Positions 1 through 11,839 of a DNA stretch of 64,000 nt are shown here, in pieces. Each line of letters opens with the position of its first letter. The stretch's first letter is position 1. The notes below the pieces were generated by a model. It made no database searches and was not told the origin of the DNA. It saw only the letters and a list, made by a program, of their open reading frames with translations. The position numbers and the translations under genes are program-made. Origin of the DNA: Alopecurus myosuroides (taxonomy: Eukaryota; Streptophyta; Magnoliopsida; Poales; Poaceae); contig CM054063.1 in the NCBI GenBank assembly GCA_028641055.1, positions 176,706,756-176,770,755 of the forward strand. The letters are read 5' to 3'.

Positions 1-1760
1 TTTTCAACCTTGGTTACCGATACTTTCCGTTGTCTATTTCTGCTATCCTTAGTAGTAGTTGTTTCTGTTACGAACCTATCACATGAATCCCTTAACCCTG
101 ACATTGCCTCACCTCCATACCTATAACCTTTTGTTTGAGCCCGTGTCTTACTAGCATGCTTAGGTTGTTTTGCTCGAGTCTGTTACCCGTTACTTTCTGT
201 TACCATTTCTATTACGTTCTGGGGGCTCGATGTTAAACAATGAATCATGCTAATGTTATTGTTAATAATAATTTGATGATAAGGCACCGGCAGGAGGCCC
301 AGGGTGGTTTTGAGGCCTGCTAGTGTCGACCCTAATAGGAAAAGGGTCTTGTCTACTGATCCATGATGAGCGCACTAACCGCATGTGGGAAGCGAGTATG
401 GGCGCCCCCCTCAATTTGATTCGATTCGCATCTCGTCCAAATCGCCACACGTAGTTCGGGCTTTCCATTTGCTGCATGCATGATCTTGCGAGCCCAGGCC
501 AGGGTGGAACTTTTGTAGTCGGCATTTAGGGCGGCGTGGTCTTCCAGTGCTATGAGGGTCCCCTTTTCTTCGTGGGGCTCGATTAGCCGCGCACGCACAG
601 CACGTGGTGCTTTGGGCTTGATGCGAAGAAGAGTTGAGTTGTGTTGAGTGCCCCGCTTGGTGGAAGGGCCTTTCCATCTGGCGGGTTATTCATGCGTGTA
701 CGGCCAAATTGGTGCAACCCTGCAGGGATAATCTTCTCGAGAAGCCGTGTTTTCCGCGGTTATGGATTACTTGGTGAAAGTACTGGCTAACAAGTACTCA
801 TGACAACTTAAACCTAATGTTTAACAACCTTACACCCAATGATTAACAACTTGACTAGTAATAGGCTTATTGACACAATAATCTGAACCATCATTAATCC
901 AACTGTGTGAGTTATCCTCGGATTGCTTCTTTGGATAAGGGGCGAGATCCAGGATGGGTTTGTTGGAGGTTATCTTTCAGTTGGTTACAATACTCGATCT
1001 TATCCCCTTTCTGTTAGTTGGAAGTTGTAGTTCTCTGTAGTTGGTTAGCGCAGCCAGTTGCAGCATCTTTTATATCCCCTTTCTTCCGTTGAACCCAAGG
1101 CATCTGTGCTTGGTGTTGATGGGCTACACTTTGGTGAACTGTGAGTCTTACTTGCCAGTACGTTTATGTACTGACCCCTTTGGGGCTGTGGTTTCCGCAG
1201 ACCTACGTTTCCGAGGATCTACATGGTGGCAACTACGTGGAGTATGACGAGACTGATGACGAGTAGATAGCGGACCCGGGCAGGATCCGAGACTTCGTGG
1301 ATGGGCTCCGTCTTTTCGTTTCCGGCCTCTTAGGCCTATTTGGATCTTGTCTGTACTCAGACATGTTGACTGCTTCCGCTGTGATGTAATGATGTATTGT
1401 TGGGACATGTGTCCTCTGGATGATTGTATTTGCTATCTCTGCTCTAATGAGAGCTATTTGCAACTTATTTCAATCTTTTGTGTCGTAGAGATTTGTTGTG
1501 ATATCAGTTGTTCAACGCCGTTGACGTACCATGTGTGTATGGTTTGAAGTACGTCAATGGAAGTGTCCTGATTTCTATGGGATGGTTTACGTCGACACTG
1601 AACAGATAGGGGTTGGTTTTCACACATACGTGTGTTGGCCTACTCGTAAGAGGACGCGGGTGCCGGTAAGCCCCGTAATCCAATCTACTAATGTTCAACG
1701 GAACGGCGAGTATCCTTTAGAAGTCCGGGTGCGACAACTCCCGGCTTAAAGCCATAGGTA
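1..1760 (+). mobile_element. 3' part of a Gypsy-type LTR, left edge outside window
   Basis: No credible protein gene is seen. The call rests on two features that I also find, in the same order, in the repeat at 61256-64000 on the minus strand. The first is a short hairpin, CAGTAC-GTTTAT-GTACTG, near 1157. The second, about 65 bp further on, is an acidic reading frame ending ..EYDETDDE then a stop at about 1264. The stretch after it is T-rich, as in LTR U3/R regions. The right boundary is uncertain; I place it near 1760, after a GC-rich stretch that ends in CCCGGCTTAA. No primer-binding site is visible, so this could be a solo LTR or a truncated 3' LTR. The family is not assigned. Confidence 0.4.
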
Positions 1761-1957
1761 ATTTAGGATACGGCTCTTGCACGGTATCATAGGCAAAATA
1801 ATTTGTTAGACCAATCACATATTAGTATGAGGCCAAAATCATTAAGTACATGCTTACTAAGATACACCACTTAACATACAATGCATTAGAATGGTTGTAT
1901 CTTGCTATCGTGTATTACCTAGGAAACCGCGTTAAGAGACGATGCATTACGGAAGGC
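1761..1957. other. Unassigned spacer
   Basis: AT-rich sequence between the LTR-like block and the MITE. I see no gene, RNA or recognisable repeat in it. Confidence 0.5.
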
Positions 1958-2262
1958 CTAATGCCTCCTTTGATTTGGAGGAAATATGGAGGAAGACCCA
2001 AGGATTAGGAAATTTTCCAGAGATATTACTGTTCAGCGTTTGATTCACAGGAATGATGGAAATGGAAATCATAGGATTTTTTTTTCCTTTAATCTCTACT
2101 TCAGTGCAAAACATGCAGGAAAAAAGAATCCACTCAGACCAGATTATTTGGTTCCTGTGCACAAGGAACTAGGCAAGGTTTGCATGTACCATCCTTTCCT
2201 TTTCCTATCTCTTGCCTATTCTTTGAATTTTCATATCCTACGAATTAAACGAGCCCTGATAA
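1958..2262. mobile_element. Eroded Tourist/Harbinger-type MITE
   Basis: The left end reads GCCTCCTTTGATTTGGAGGA. The reverse complement of the right end reads GGCTCGTTTAATTCGTAGGA, an imperfect terminal inverted repeat of about 27 bp. A possible TAA flanks each side. The interior has a T-run and no coding capacity. TIR plus a three-base TAA flank suggests the Harbinger superfamily, but the copy is old and the exact ends are approximate. Confidence 0.4.
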
Positions 2263-3339
2263 GGGTAATGGCAAATTAGCCTCGAGATGCTATTTTGACA
2301 AACATTTAGCCTTGAGATCTTGGTCGTAGGACAATTTAAAGCACCCAATATGTCACAATATTTTTTTCTCTTGTAAAGCTCTTAAGAAACCATAGCCAAC
2401 TCATGTTTATAAACCTTCTTCCAGGGCTCAAAACTTGGCCCCATTTTAAAACAAGAGTGCGTTCCAATTTAGACCACCCATCCGGAACAAGGTGATAGCT
2501 TGCATTATATTGTAATTTCACAACAGAACAAACCCTGTGTTTTTGCTCCTTTTTTTCGAAATGGAAGCATCGCCTTTGGCACACAAGGTGTACAAATAGA
2601 TCAACCAGCGCAAAATCAACAAAAACCGGGTATATACCCTATCCCAAGTCGGATGGACTTTTTGGGTTGGAGCGTGTTTGGTTGCCGACAAACTCTTCAA
2701 TCAGGCGGGCGTAGGCCTAAAATCTCGGTGCTTGCTTGACCCGGCTTTACAGGGAAATTAGGTTCCACGCGCTTTAACGGTCGATTTGGCTATTTGCAGC
2801 GAGCCACCCTTTGTCGGTCTAAAAAGGTCAAGCACGTTCCTGCCAGGGCTACTAGGTAGGTAGTGTGTGTGATTGTCAAAATAAATAAAAAAGTAGGTAG
2901 TGTGTGTTCTGCTCACATTTTTTAATCTTCTTCACTTATTTTTTAATATAGATAACCGTGATTCAATTCGAGAAAAGTTGTACACAAAAAATGTGCACAT
3001 CTACCTTACGGTTTCATTGCTTTGTTTAGTTTCGAGTTTCGTCAACTGCAACTCCTCAATTTCGTATTTATATTTGGAACTCTTAGGCGGATTTTTTCGA
3101 TTACGTCGCTTGAAATTTCCTTTGAGTAGTTTCATTTGGCCATTTCACATAACCTTCGCGTTGTAATATTTTTGTTTCAACGGTCATAGACGAGTAGATT
3201 TCCACTTTGAGGATTTCTAACTTGACCAGCCATGCTTCGTGGAAACGGTCCGGTTTAAGTGGTTGGCGGCTGCCTCTTCACGCCCACATGTGTACAATGT
3301 GGTGGATGTTTGACACTTTTGTGCCAAGGTCTCCCGTCA
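2263..3339. other. Intergenic, no gene recognised
   Basis: Short ORFs only, none with recognisable protein features. A segment near 2309-2350 resembles the 3' flank of the kelch gene near 9183-9225 over roughly 45 bp. An 18-bp near-duplicate containing GTAGGTAGTGTGTG occurs twice near 2855-2910. Nothing else is supported. Confidence 0.5.
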
Positions 3340-6327
3340 ATTCATGCGTGGGTGGGTGGGGGAAATCTGGGAGAGGACGTCCGTAAGAACAAAGCCTCCC
3401 TATTTGGCCAGATTCAAACGCTGGATTTGGCAATTGACACGGGGTCTAACACGGATGAGTGGCTTCAGCGTTATGCCCTTGAAGCCTCCCTTATGGAGAT
3501 CTACAAGAGAGATTAGGTGTTCTGGCGTCAGCGGAGTCGCCAGAATTGGATTCTCAAGGGAGACTCCAAATACTGCATACTTCCATGTCATTGCTAATGG
3601 GCGATACCGGAGATGCTCCATCCCGTTCCTTTGGGCCGACGATCTTCTTTTGGAGACGGCCGAGGACCTTTTTGCCCATATCTACTCCTTATACAAGGAG
3701 TTATTTACAGTGGGTCCCGCACTGGGGTGGCGTTGGCTGAGGACGCGTGGTCCCTCGGGGCCCTAGTTACTATGGAGGAGAACGAGAAGCTCATGCTTCC
3801 CTTTCTTCCCGAGGAGGTTCGACGAGTTGTGATGGAGATGAAGGCTAATTCGGCCCCTGGGCCGGATGGCCTTCCGGTCTCCTTCTTCTAGTCCTTATGG
3901 GAGACTATTCAGACGGTGATCATGTCGATGTTCCAGGAATTTTACACTGGGACCCTCGTGATGTCTCGCCTTAATTTTGGTGTGGTAATCTTGATCCCCG
4001 AAAGTCGTTGGGGCAACGCATATCCGCCAATTTAGACCCATCACGGTTATAAATGTTATCCAGAGGATGTTCTCTAAGATATGTGCAATGCGCCTGGCCT
4101 TGGTGGCTGAGCGCGTTACACATCCCTTTTGATTTGCTTTCCTCAGGGGACGTTTTATACATGATGGGATCTTAGAACTTCATGAGATTGTTCATGGGAT
4201 AAAGGTTCGCCGCCATAAACGTGTGTTCCTTAAGCTAGATTTCCAGAAGGCATATGATTGACTGGATTGGTCATTCCTTCGCTAGGTTCTCCAGCGGCGA
4301 GGTTTTGATGATCGGTTCATCACGTGGGTAATGCAACTCATCACGAGTCAATACCGCGATTAACATAAATAGGGACATTGGTCCCTATTTTAGATCGTCT
4401 TGCGGGGTGAGGCAGGGGGATCCCATTTCTCCATACTCTTCGACCTGGCCGTGGATGCCCTCGCGAATATCTTGGATAAAGCCAAGATGGCCGGCCACAT
4501 CTCCGGGGTGGTAGGGCATCTCATTTCGGGGGAAAAAATTCACCCACCTGCAATATACGGACGACACCATGAATATGGTGGAGGGCTCGGGATTGGATAT
4601 TGTCAACCTCAAGTTCCTTTTATTGTGTTTTGAGGCCATGTCTGGCCTCAAGATTAAATTCGACAAGAATGAAATTATTGTGCTCGGCTTTCCCCCGGAT
4701 GAGCAACAGAGGATCGCGGACAACCTCAACTGCAAGTTTCCTCCTTCCCTGTTAACTATCTCGGGGTTCCGCTGAGCGATTCTAGGATCCTAATCAAGAA
4801 CCTGGATCCCATGTTGGGGAGAGTCACGCATAAGGAAGAACCCTGGCGTGGACGCTTTACCTCCAAGGGGAGCAAGTCCGTGCTAGTTGGGTCCTGCCTG
4901 TCTACTATCCCCTCCTATATGATGGGGATTTATTCCCTACCGGAGGGTATACATGCCTCCTTCGACAAGGAGCTATCCCAGTTCTTCTGGCAAGATGCTA
5001 AAGGGAGGCAAAACTACCACATGGTGAAATGGGCGGACGTGTGCGCCCCTAAAGATATGGGGGGCATAGAGATTATGGCGTCCCGTAAAATGAATGTCAC
5101 CCTCATGCTTAGATGGGTCTGATGCATTCTGCGGGGTGGGGAGGGGGTGGCTTTGGCTCCTCAAAGCCAAATATATGCAGGGTCGCCCGTTACTCGCCTG
5201 CGATCGCCAGGAGGGATCTCTGTGTTGGAGGTCTATCCAGTTGATCAAGCAGGAAATCAGGAAAGGTGCCCGGTTCACTATTGGTGATGGACGGGGCACC
5301 CTCTTCTGGCTTGACCCGTGGCTACAAGAGAGACCGTTGCAGCTGGAGTTAACGAGACTTTTTGCAATTTGCTTTGACCCCTCTCAAGTGGTGGCATCGA
5401 CGTCCCAAAATGGGACTTGGAACATCTCGTTCCGACGAGCATTTGGGCCTACTGAGGCCGTGGCTTGGGAGGATCTTTGGGGCGCTCTCCTGAAACTCTA
5501 CCAGGGGGCCCTGACCAGGTGTCTTGGACCTTGGCCCCCTCGGGGATCTTCTCGGTCAAATCTGCATACTGGGCCAAGTTTTCTGAGCCAACTAGTCCTT
5601 GGGCTGCTCCCTTATGGAAGGCCCCATTACCGCTGAAGATTAAGATCTTTGTGTGGCAGTTGCTCCGGGACGGGCTGCCTTCTGGGGACGAGGTGACCAA
5701 GCGCCAAGGCCCGGGGGACGGCTTGTGTCCCCTCTGTAGGATCCCTTAGTCGAGTACCCACATCATGTTTGTGTGTCCCGCTGTCCAGTTTCTGTGGAAC
5801 TTCGTGCATGAGGCTCTCGAGCCTACGTGGCAGGTCTCGTATCTCGACGAATTCCTAGAAACCCAGGAGCACCAGGCCGATAGAGGTAGACGCCTCTTTT
5901 GGTTGGTGTTCGCAGCGATGACTTGGCCCCTGTGGACTATACACGATAAAATGGTGATTGAGAAGATTTTCCTGAGATGTGCGTCTGACTCCGTTTTCAA
6001 ATTTATGGCTCTCTTGCAGTAGTGGCACTCGTTGTGTAGACGGCGGGACATGGCACGGCTAGACGACTCCATCAAAAGACTTCTAGTGTCCGCGTGCTGC
6101 CTCTCCTCTCCGGTGCCACGCTGAGGACCCCCGCCTTGTGCTTTGCATCCTCTCTACCCACACCACCCCCTTCGCATCTTGCTGCCCTTCTTGTGTTTCT
6201 TTTTCTCCTAGTTTGGGCATTTATGTGTTGTTTCCCTAGTGAACTTTGTGTGTGTAGGTGTTGTAACTCGTATTCTGTACGACTGTTGTGGCAGTTGGTT
6301 TATTTATAAAACGGGGCGAAAAGTCTG
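3340..6327 (+). pseudogene. L1-type LINE, 5'-truncated, reverse transcriptase plus zf-RVT
   Basis: Fragments in all three plus frames join into the C-terminal two thirds of a plant L1 ORF2. In order: the linker before RT (RYALEASLMEIY near 3467), SAPGPDGLPVSFF near 3853, the FLKLDFQKAYD block near 4228, a YTDD catalytic box (usual form YADD or FADD) near 4554, the post-RT region (SYMMGIYSLPEG near 4913), the GDGRGTLFWLDPW block near 5285, and the C-terminal zinc-finger RVT region with CPLC near 5730. The endonuclease domain is missing, so the copy is 5'-truncated. At least ten stops or frameshifts make it non-functional. The 3' end is placed at the TTTATTTATAAAACGGGGCG motif near 6300-6320, typical of grass LINE tails. 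Confidence 0.85.
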
Positions 6328-7390
6328 TTTCGAGATTTTGTATTGCACGTATATACGTGTTCATGGCGTGCTTGGTTAATGTGTATTCTTCAACCTGCTA
6401 TCGTATCCTCTTTGCCGATGCGCTCGTCGCCATCGCAAACTCCAAGATGAAGAACAACAAGATGGCGGAGACCCAAACCCGCCACACCGCTGCTGCTTTA
6501 CTCGCCACCAACATCAGAGGTGACCTGAGGTAAGTTCACCACATAGAGAAGAGTCACATGGTTGCAACCAAACGTCATGTTTGTGTTTCTGCTCAGAAGC
6601 GATTTAGAAGTTTGTTGGCAACCAAATGTACTGCACAAGGTGGCCCAATTTTTGTTTCCACTCACACAAGTCCCCTGAAGCCATGTCCCACAGAGAAAAA
6701 AGTCCCGAGGTAACCAAACACGCACAAGCCCCCTGAAGCCATGCCACAAGGTGGCGAGTCAAGTTGGCCGAGCCTGGAGCTCATCAATTCTCGCGTCTCT
6801 CGCATGCATGCACATGGTTAGGGGAAGAGCGACACAACAGGGTAAGGGCGTAATTGGTAAGCCGCATAGTTGGGAGCACCTCGCCGGTTAACCAACCCGC
6901 TACGGACAAACTCAATTGATGGGCACAAAACTATGTTAAGTTTATGTTTAGTTGCTCGCATAACGGTAAGTGTATTCCATAAATTATATCCTGCATAATC
7001 TACGAGAGAGGAATAGAGCCCACCCCAAGGATAATAACTGGAAAATCTCTATACAAGTGTGTGCCTACACGAGGAGAAACAACCGTCCCAAGCGAACCTG
7101 GCTCGAAGGTGGCTTAAACTCGTGCTGGCCAGGCCGATCCTTGTATAGGTAACCAAACATCCTTCATGATGACCTATCACTGTGCAAGTAACCAATCGTG
7201 CCCTAGGCACCTACCTATTTTGCTGTCGCTTTCCCTGCATTTGACTTTGACCAGAGGGACATATGAGTAGATTAAAATGTGATGCTAGCGCCCAAAATAA
7301 ATGAGATGAATATGGATTCAAACTGTTGTGTATGTTGGAATGTTATTTTCACGACTAGTTGCACCATCACCCCATTATCGGATATCACAC
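6328..7390. other. Intergenic with MITE-like scraps
   Basis: No gene is supported. A partial direct duplication of about 26 bp containing CCCCTGAAGCCATG occurs near 6666 and 6727. Motifs such as GGTAACCAAACA near 6712 and 7148 resemble the outer ends of small TIR elements, but I could not pair them into a convincing element. Confidence 0.4.
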
Positions 7391-7490
7391 TTAGGGCCTT
7401 TTTGATTGAAGGATTTTCATAGGAATTTTGGAGGATACCAATATATAGGATTATTTTCTAAGGAATTTCTTTCGATCAAAAGAATAATAT
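7391..7490. mobile_element. Short Tourist-like MITE
   Basis: After a TTA at 7391-7393 comes GGGCCTTTTTGATTGAAGGA. The reverse complement of the segment ending near 7488 reads CTTTTGATCGAAAGAAATTC, which matches the left arm starting at CTTTTTGATTG. This is the foldback form common to Triticeae Tourist/Harbinger MITEs. The outermost bases of the right end have eroded. Confidence 0.5.
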
Positions 7491-8032
7491 CTCCATAATT
7501 CCTATGGATCACATTCTCACCGTTTCCAATCTATACTTCTTATAAGACAAAACCCCATTAAAATGCATTTATGATTTTTCTTTCGATCCATGTCATCTCC
7601 ACTAATAATTTTGATATTGCATATTTCATGCCACATAACCATGCCATATTTTTTCAACCATATAATTATCCATGTTACTAATATTTATTTCTCAAAATAT
7701 AAAACAATTTCAGGCGAATTAAATTTAATATATCGATCACGTGATTAACTGAATCTTGATAATGATATATTTCATACACCTTATATACCATTTCGTTTAT
7801 AGATTTTTTTTAAAGAGATATCCGCTACAACGCGTGGGGTATTCTTCTAGTTTCATAGGAATTTCAACATCCACTCCAACCCTTTTTTACACTCATGCAC
7901 ATATGATCGGGTCACTTCCATAGTTTTTCTCTGTTTTGTAATTCCTTGTTTTGCACCTGCAATCATGTCAAATTCCTATACTTCTCTCATTTCCATGTTT
8001 AGGTTTGTAATCTTGTGATCCAAAGAATATCT
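7491..8032. other. AT-rich intergenic DNA
   Basis: Strongly AT-rich, with no ORF of interest and no repeat structure that I can define. It ends at the target-site duplication of the Mutator-like element. Confidence 0.5.
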
Positions 8033-8041
8033 TTTAAGTTT

Positions 8042-9000
8042 GAGAAAATTTGCCACGGGACACTGTTATCTTCCGTCGTTTGCCGAAACACACCACTCAA
8101 TTGTGTGTTTGCCAGGTACCATTATAATTTCGTGGAACATTTGCCACAACACATCGTATGACCCAAAACGGAAAGTTTGACACGCCGAACATCAATTCCA
8201 GTACCTGAACTACTGTCCATCCTATGAAAATAAGTAGGGACGTGAATTGGAGAATACACTACCATCATTTCACATCCAATTATGAAGGAAATGGGAGAAA
8301 AGTACATGCCAAACATGCACACAGCCAGGACAAGCTGACGTCCATCGCCGCAGGTGAGGGCGCAAGAGAGGGTGGCATGCAGCATCGTGGTCCGGCCTGA
8401 GGGCGCTGGTGAGGACGTCTGGTGCGTCGTGGACTCCTCACGCGGCTGCCCGGAAGGTAGGCACGCGGACCGTCGACTAGCGGAACCAGGAATTAATCTT
8501 AAGGGGGCCATTGCCCCCCCCCCACCAGTTTCGCCACTGCCGTCGTTTGTACCTGGCTAGGGACGTGGGGGACGGGGTCTGGCTGGTCACTCGGGGGATA
8601 TGGACGCGCGGGCGACATGGGGGGAAAGGGACGCACGTCGCGCGCCGACAATGAAGGACGGAGAACCAGTGAACGTTAAGGGGGACGACGGCAGCACGAC
8701 CAACAAGATAGATGACGACGCCGCTACGGTTCATCATTGGTCGATGCGGGTTTTCCCCCTTCGTCTTTGAGACCTGCCGCATACAAATGCTAGGAAGAAG
8801 GAATTGGAAAAATCATGTGCACGTGTGGCATATGTATGATTGTAATTGAATGTGAGAAAAGTAGAAAATTTCTTTTTAGGCCATATAATGTGTTGTGGCA
8901 AATGTACCACAGAATTGTAATGGTACTTGGCAAAGGCATAATTGTGCGGTGTGTTTCGGCAAATGCCCAAAAATAACGGTGTCCTATGGCAAATTTTCCC
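8042..9000. mobile_element. Non-autonomous Mutator-like element with long TIRs
   Basis: Terminal inverted repeats of about 125 bp lie at 8042-8170 (GAGAAAATTTGCCACGGGAC) and 8875-9000 (reverse complement GGGAAAATTTGCCATAGGAC), roughly 80% identical by eye. The flanks carry a perfect 9-bp direct repeat, TTTAAGTTT, at 8033-8041 and 9001-9009. A 9-bp duplication with long TIRs is the Mutator superfamily signature. Each TIR contains four TTTGCC motifs spaced about 30-40 bp. The interior, especially 8340-8760, is clearly more GC-rich than the TIRs and flanks, which would suit a captured gene fragment (Pack-MULE), but I recognise no protein. No transposase is present. An ORF of 129 codons on the minus strand (8122-8511) overlaps the TIR and is not credible as a gene. 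Confidence 0.85.
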
Positions 9001-9009
9001 TTTAAGTTT

Positions 9010-9377
9010 TTATAAGTTGTCAAATATCTAAAATGTGGTGTGAATTGTCACTATTAGAAATGTGTAGTCCAAATTGAAATTAACTAAAACAAATACAGAT
9101 CAACCATGAAACTTTTTTTTATACGATGCTCCATGCCCATGATGATAGGATCACAATCTCGACGAAGAATGGTACTTGGAAATTAGCCTTGAGATATTAG
9201 TCACACAGCAATTGAAAGCACCCACTTCATCATCATTTTTATTCTTCACGTACATACTCCTACACAACATAAACATAAGATGCAAGCATTTATGACACAC
9301 ATCAACAACAAGCACCAAGTTCACTCATGGAACCTGCAATTGTAAGAAGAGCTGTGGACAAGGCCTAGCGTGCTAAC
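9010..9377. other. 3' flank of the kelch gene
   Basis: Holds the presumed 3' UTR and downstream region of the minus-strand kelch gene. I see no separate gene. A segment near 9183-9225 resembles 2309-2350. Confidence 0.5.
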
Positions 9378-11043
9378 TCAAGCTAGAAGCGGAGTGAAGA
9401 GGAACATGTCGTCGAGCCGGTCGTTGGTCGGCGAGTTGCCGCCGTAGACAAGCATCCCGCTTCGTCCGTCGAGCGCCCCCGCTGAGAACGCGCACCACCC
9501 CCGAGGACCGGGGTGGTGATCAGAGGCGTCATCCAGCTTGGCCCACACCCCGGTCTCCGTGTCCAGCATGAAGGCCTCGGCGGAGAACTTGCCGGCGCCG
9601 AGATGGCCGAGGTCGCTGGGGTCCACCTCGCCGCCGAACACCACCACGTGCTTCCCAACGCCGGCCGCGCAGAGCACGCTCCGCGGGGCTGGCCTGTCGC
9701 CGGTGGTCTCTACCGCTGGCCCACTCGCCGGTGGCCGGGTCGTATGAGTGGACGTCGTCGAGCTCCGCGTCTCCGGAGAACCCGTGCACCACCCACACCT
9801 TCCCGCCGGCGAACGCCAGCCCAGGCCCGCCGCGGGGAGGGCACGCCTCCCCCGGCGACGGCATCTCCTCCCACCGCCCGGTGGCGGCGTCGTAGGCCCA
9901 GAGGTCGTTCAGCCTGCCTGCGTTACCGCACCCGCCAAAGACGTAGACGCGGCTGCCCTCGCCGTCAGCCACCATGGAGTGGTAGCTCCGGTGCGGCGGG
10001 CCGCTGTCGCCCGAGGAGAGCAGGGTCCACGTATTGGTGGCCGTGTCGAAGGAGTAGAGCTCGTTGAGCTCCTTGTGCTCCCTGTCGCGGCCACCGAACA
10101 CGAAGACCGTGCCGCCGACGGCGGCCATGGTGACGCCGACGCGCGGCGGGGGCACCTCGCCGGTGGCGTCGAGGGCGGACCAGGACTGCGCCTTGAGGTC
10201 GAAGGCATACATGGTGTTGTCCACGGGCACGCGCGGGGTGAACTCGCCGCCGAAGGAGTAGGCCGTGCCGCCAACCAGGGTGATGGCGTGCGAGCTTCTT
10301 GCGCCAGGCCCAGCTCCCTTCTGCTCCAGCTGTGTGATCAATCAGTCAGGCGAACGACGTTAAGCAACACGGAAAGATCAACTGAAACAACTTTGTTTCA
10401 AGTGTATAGTCCGAAAGCAATCCATCCATCACCCCAAAATTATTTGTGAGCTTGAAACAAAAAATACTGAAAAAAAGACGATGTTCTGAGCCAAATTTAC
10501 AGATATCCTCATGATACCGTGCCTAATTTTAGTCTAGTACACTGTACACCTGAGATCTTCTAAAATTTCCTGGTCTCATAGTGCTAACCTGATTCTATAC
10601 AGCTGAGCCTGAGGTCAGAAACCCCTCAAAAGTTTCTTCTCAGAGGGCCCTCCATAAGTCAACGGCACTCTTCGTTCGTCTACATATCGGGGAATCTCTA
10701 TCGAAGAGAATTCCCCGGAATCAATAAAATCGTTGTCGGGAAAGAGATCCCTTCCTAAAATTTCAGAAGATCTGTACTCCCAAATATACCAATCACTCTC
10801 CACAGCAACAGCTCATGGAACATAAAGATACCTCTCTTAAATAAACACCCAGGACTAATTACTAAAACCAGTTCTTATGATCCAAATCACATAGTAGATC
10901 TGATCATATCGATGCGGCAAGGGAAGAAACAAAACAACAAGCTCCTCCATATGCAGGGAGGGGGAAAAGAGATGATGAAGTCAGCAACATGGAAATAGTT
11001 GGGGGAGAACAGAACAGACCATGACCCAGGCACTCCCAGCCAT
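9378..11043 (-). pseudogene. Kelch-repeat protein, At3g07720 / nitrile-specifier-like family, one-base frameshift
   Basis: Two exons on the minus strand: 11020-11043 (eight codons, MAGSAWVM) and 9378-10329. The donor is ATG|GTCTGT and the acceptor CACACAG|CTGGAG, phase 0. The joined start MAGSAWVM-LEQKGAGPGARSSHA fits what I recall of the Arabidopsis At3g07720 family. Kelch blades follow: GGEFTPRVPVDN, FVFGGRDREHKELNELY, VYVFGGCGNAGRLNDLWAYD, WVVHGFSGDAELDDVHSYD, VVVFGGEVDPSDLGHLGAG, and the end LVYGGNSPTNDRLDDMFLF. The family forms a beta-propeller, and Brassicales members direct glucosinolate breakdown; a grass copy should not be given that role, so substrate is unknown. Exon 2 is 952 nt, one more than a multiple of three. 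The frame changes near 9717, after GEWA; removing one base gives about 324 residues, the family length. It is either a recent pseudogene or a sequencing error. No other lesion is visible. It is the only likely host gene here. Confidence 0.85.
10330..11019 (-). other. Intron 1 of the kelch gene
   Basis: A 690-bp intron with GT and AG ends on the minus strand. It contains an open stretch of 62 codons (10615-10803, minus) rich in D, E, R and Y, with a codon style unlike the surrounding DNA. I could not identify it. It may be chance or an organelle-derived fragment. Confidence 0.6.
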
Positions 11044-11839
11044 TGCTCTGCACGAAGCTGTACTGTAGCGCCTGCTTCCTCTGCTCTAATGTGTCTTTGT
11101 TGCTTTAGCTTGGAAAGACAGTGGCTGAGGGGAAGTGTGCTGATTGGAGTCCCCTTATCATAAGCAGGCCCAAGGCATGACTCGTGCGGTGCCATCGCTC
11201 TCTGAACCAATCTAACCACTCCATTCATGTCAGATTAATACAGATGTTTGACGTTTGGTGGGACAGGAGCTGATCGAGGTAGTACTAGGAAACATGAATT
11301 AATCTTGTTGCCATCCAGAAATTCTATGATATCTCCTCTCTCTTTTTTTTATCACAATTTCAAATTAGTTTCATTTTGGAAAAAAGTTATTTAAGAGAGA
11401 GAGAAACTATAGCGTACCAACAGAAAATCTGCACGGTACCCACAACCCCACAACCCCATATGGCGAGGGAGGGCACGTACAATGTTAGAGAATGCAAGTC
11501 ATGTCTTGCTCTTATCTTTTTCAACAAACGGAATATATTAATATAGAAAATACCAATTAAATCAAACCTCTCACCAACATAATGTTAAGAACTAGTCGAG
11601 ACGTCAAGGATATACACATGCGAAATGGAAAACGAAGAAAAAGAAAAGGAAGAGCCGCCACAATGATCAATCATTCGCAACAGCCGGATCCAAAACACCA
11701 ATACAATGTCCATGACTATAGAAGAGTTCTCCAAAAGCGACGACATCAAGAAGGAAACGATCCACAAGCAATATCACCGGCCAATCAAAGACTCTAGGTT
11801 TTCTCACATGAGAATATCCGAACTCTAAGGTAAGTACCT
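11044..11839. other. Kelch gene upstream region and intergenic DNA
   Basis: The first few hundred bases should contain the promoter of the minus-strand kelch gene. I see no convincing TATA box in the expected place. Past about 11300 the sequence is AT-rich, with no gene or defined repeat. Confidence 0.4.

Noticed and set aside
8122..8511. 129-codon minus-strand ORF in the Mutator-like element
   Set aside because: Runs into the terminal inverted repeat and shows no protein family features.
9748..10449. 233-codon plus-strand ORF over the kelch gene
   Set aside because: GC-rich antisense shadow of the kelch exon; no start context or domain.
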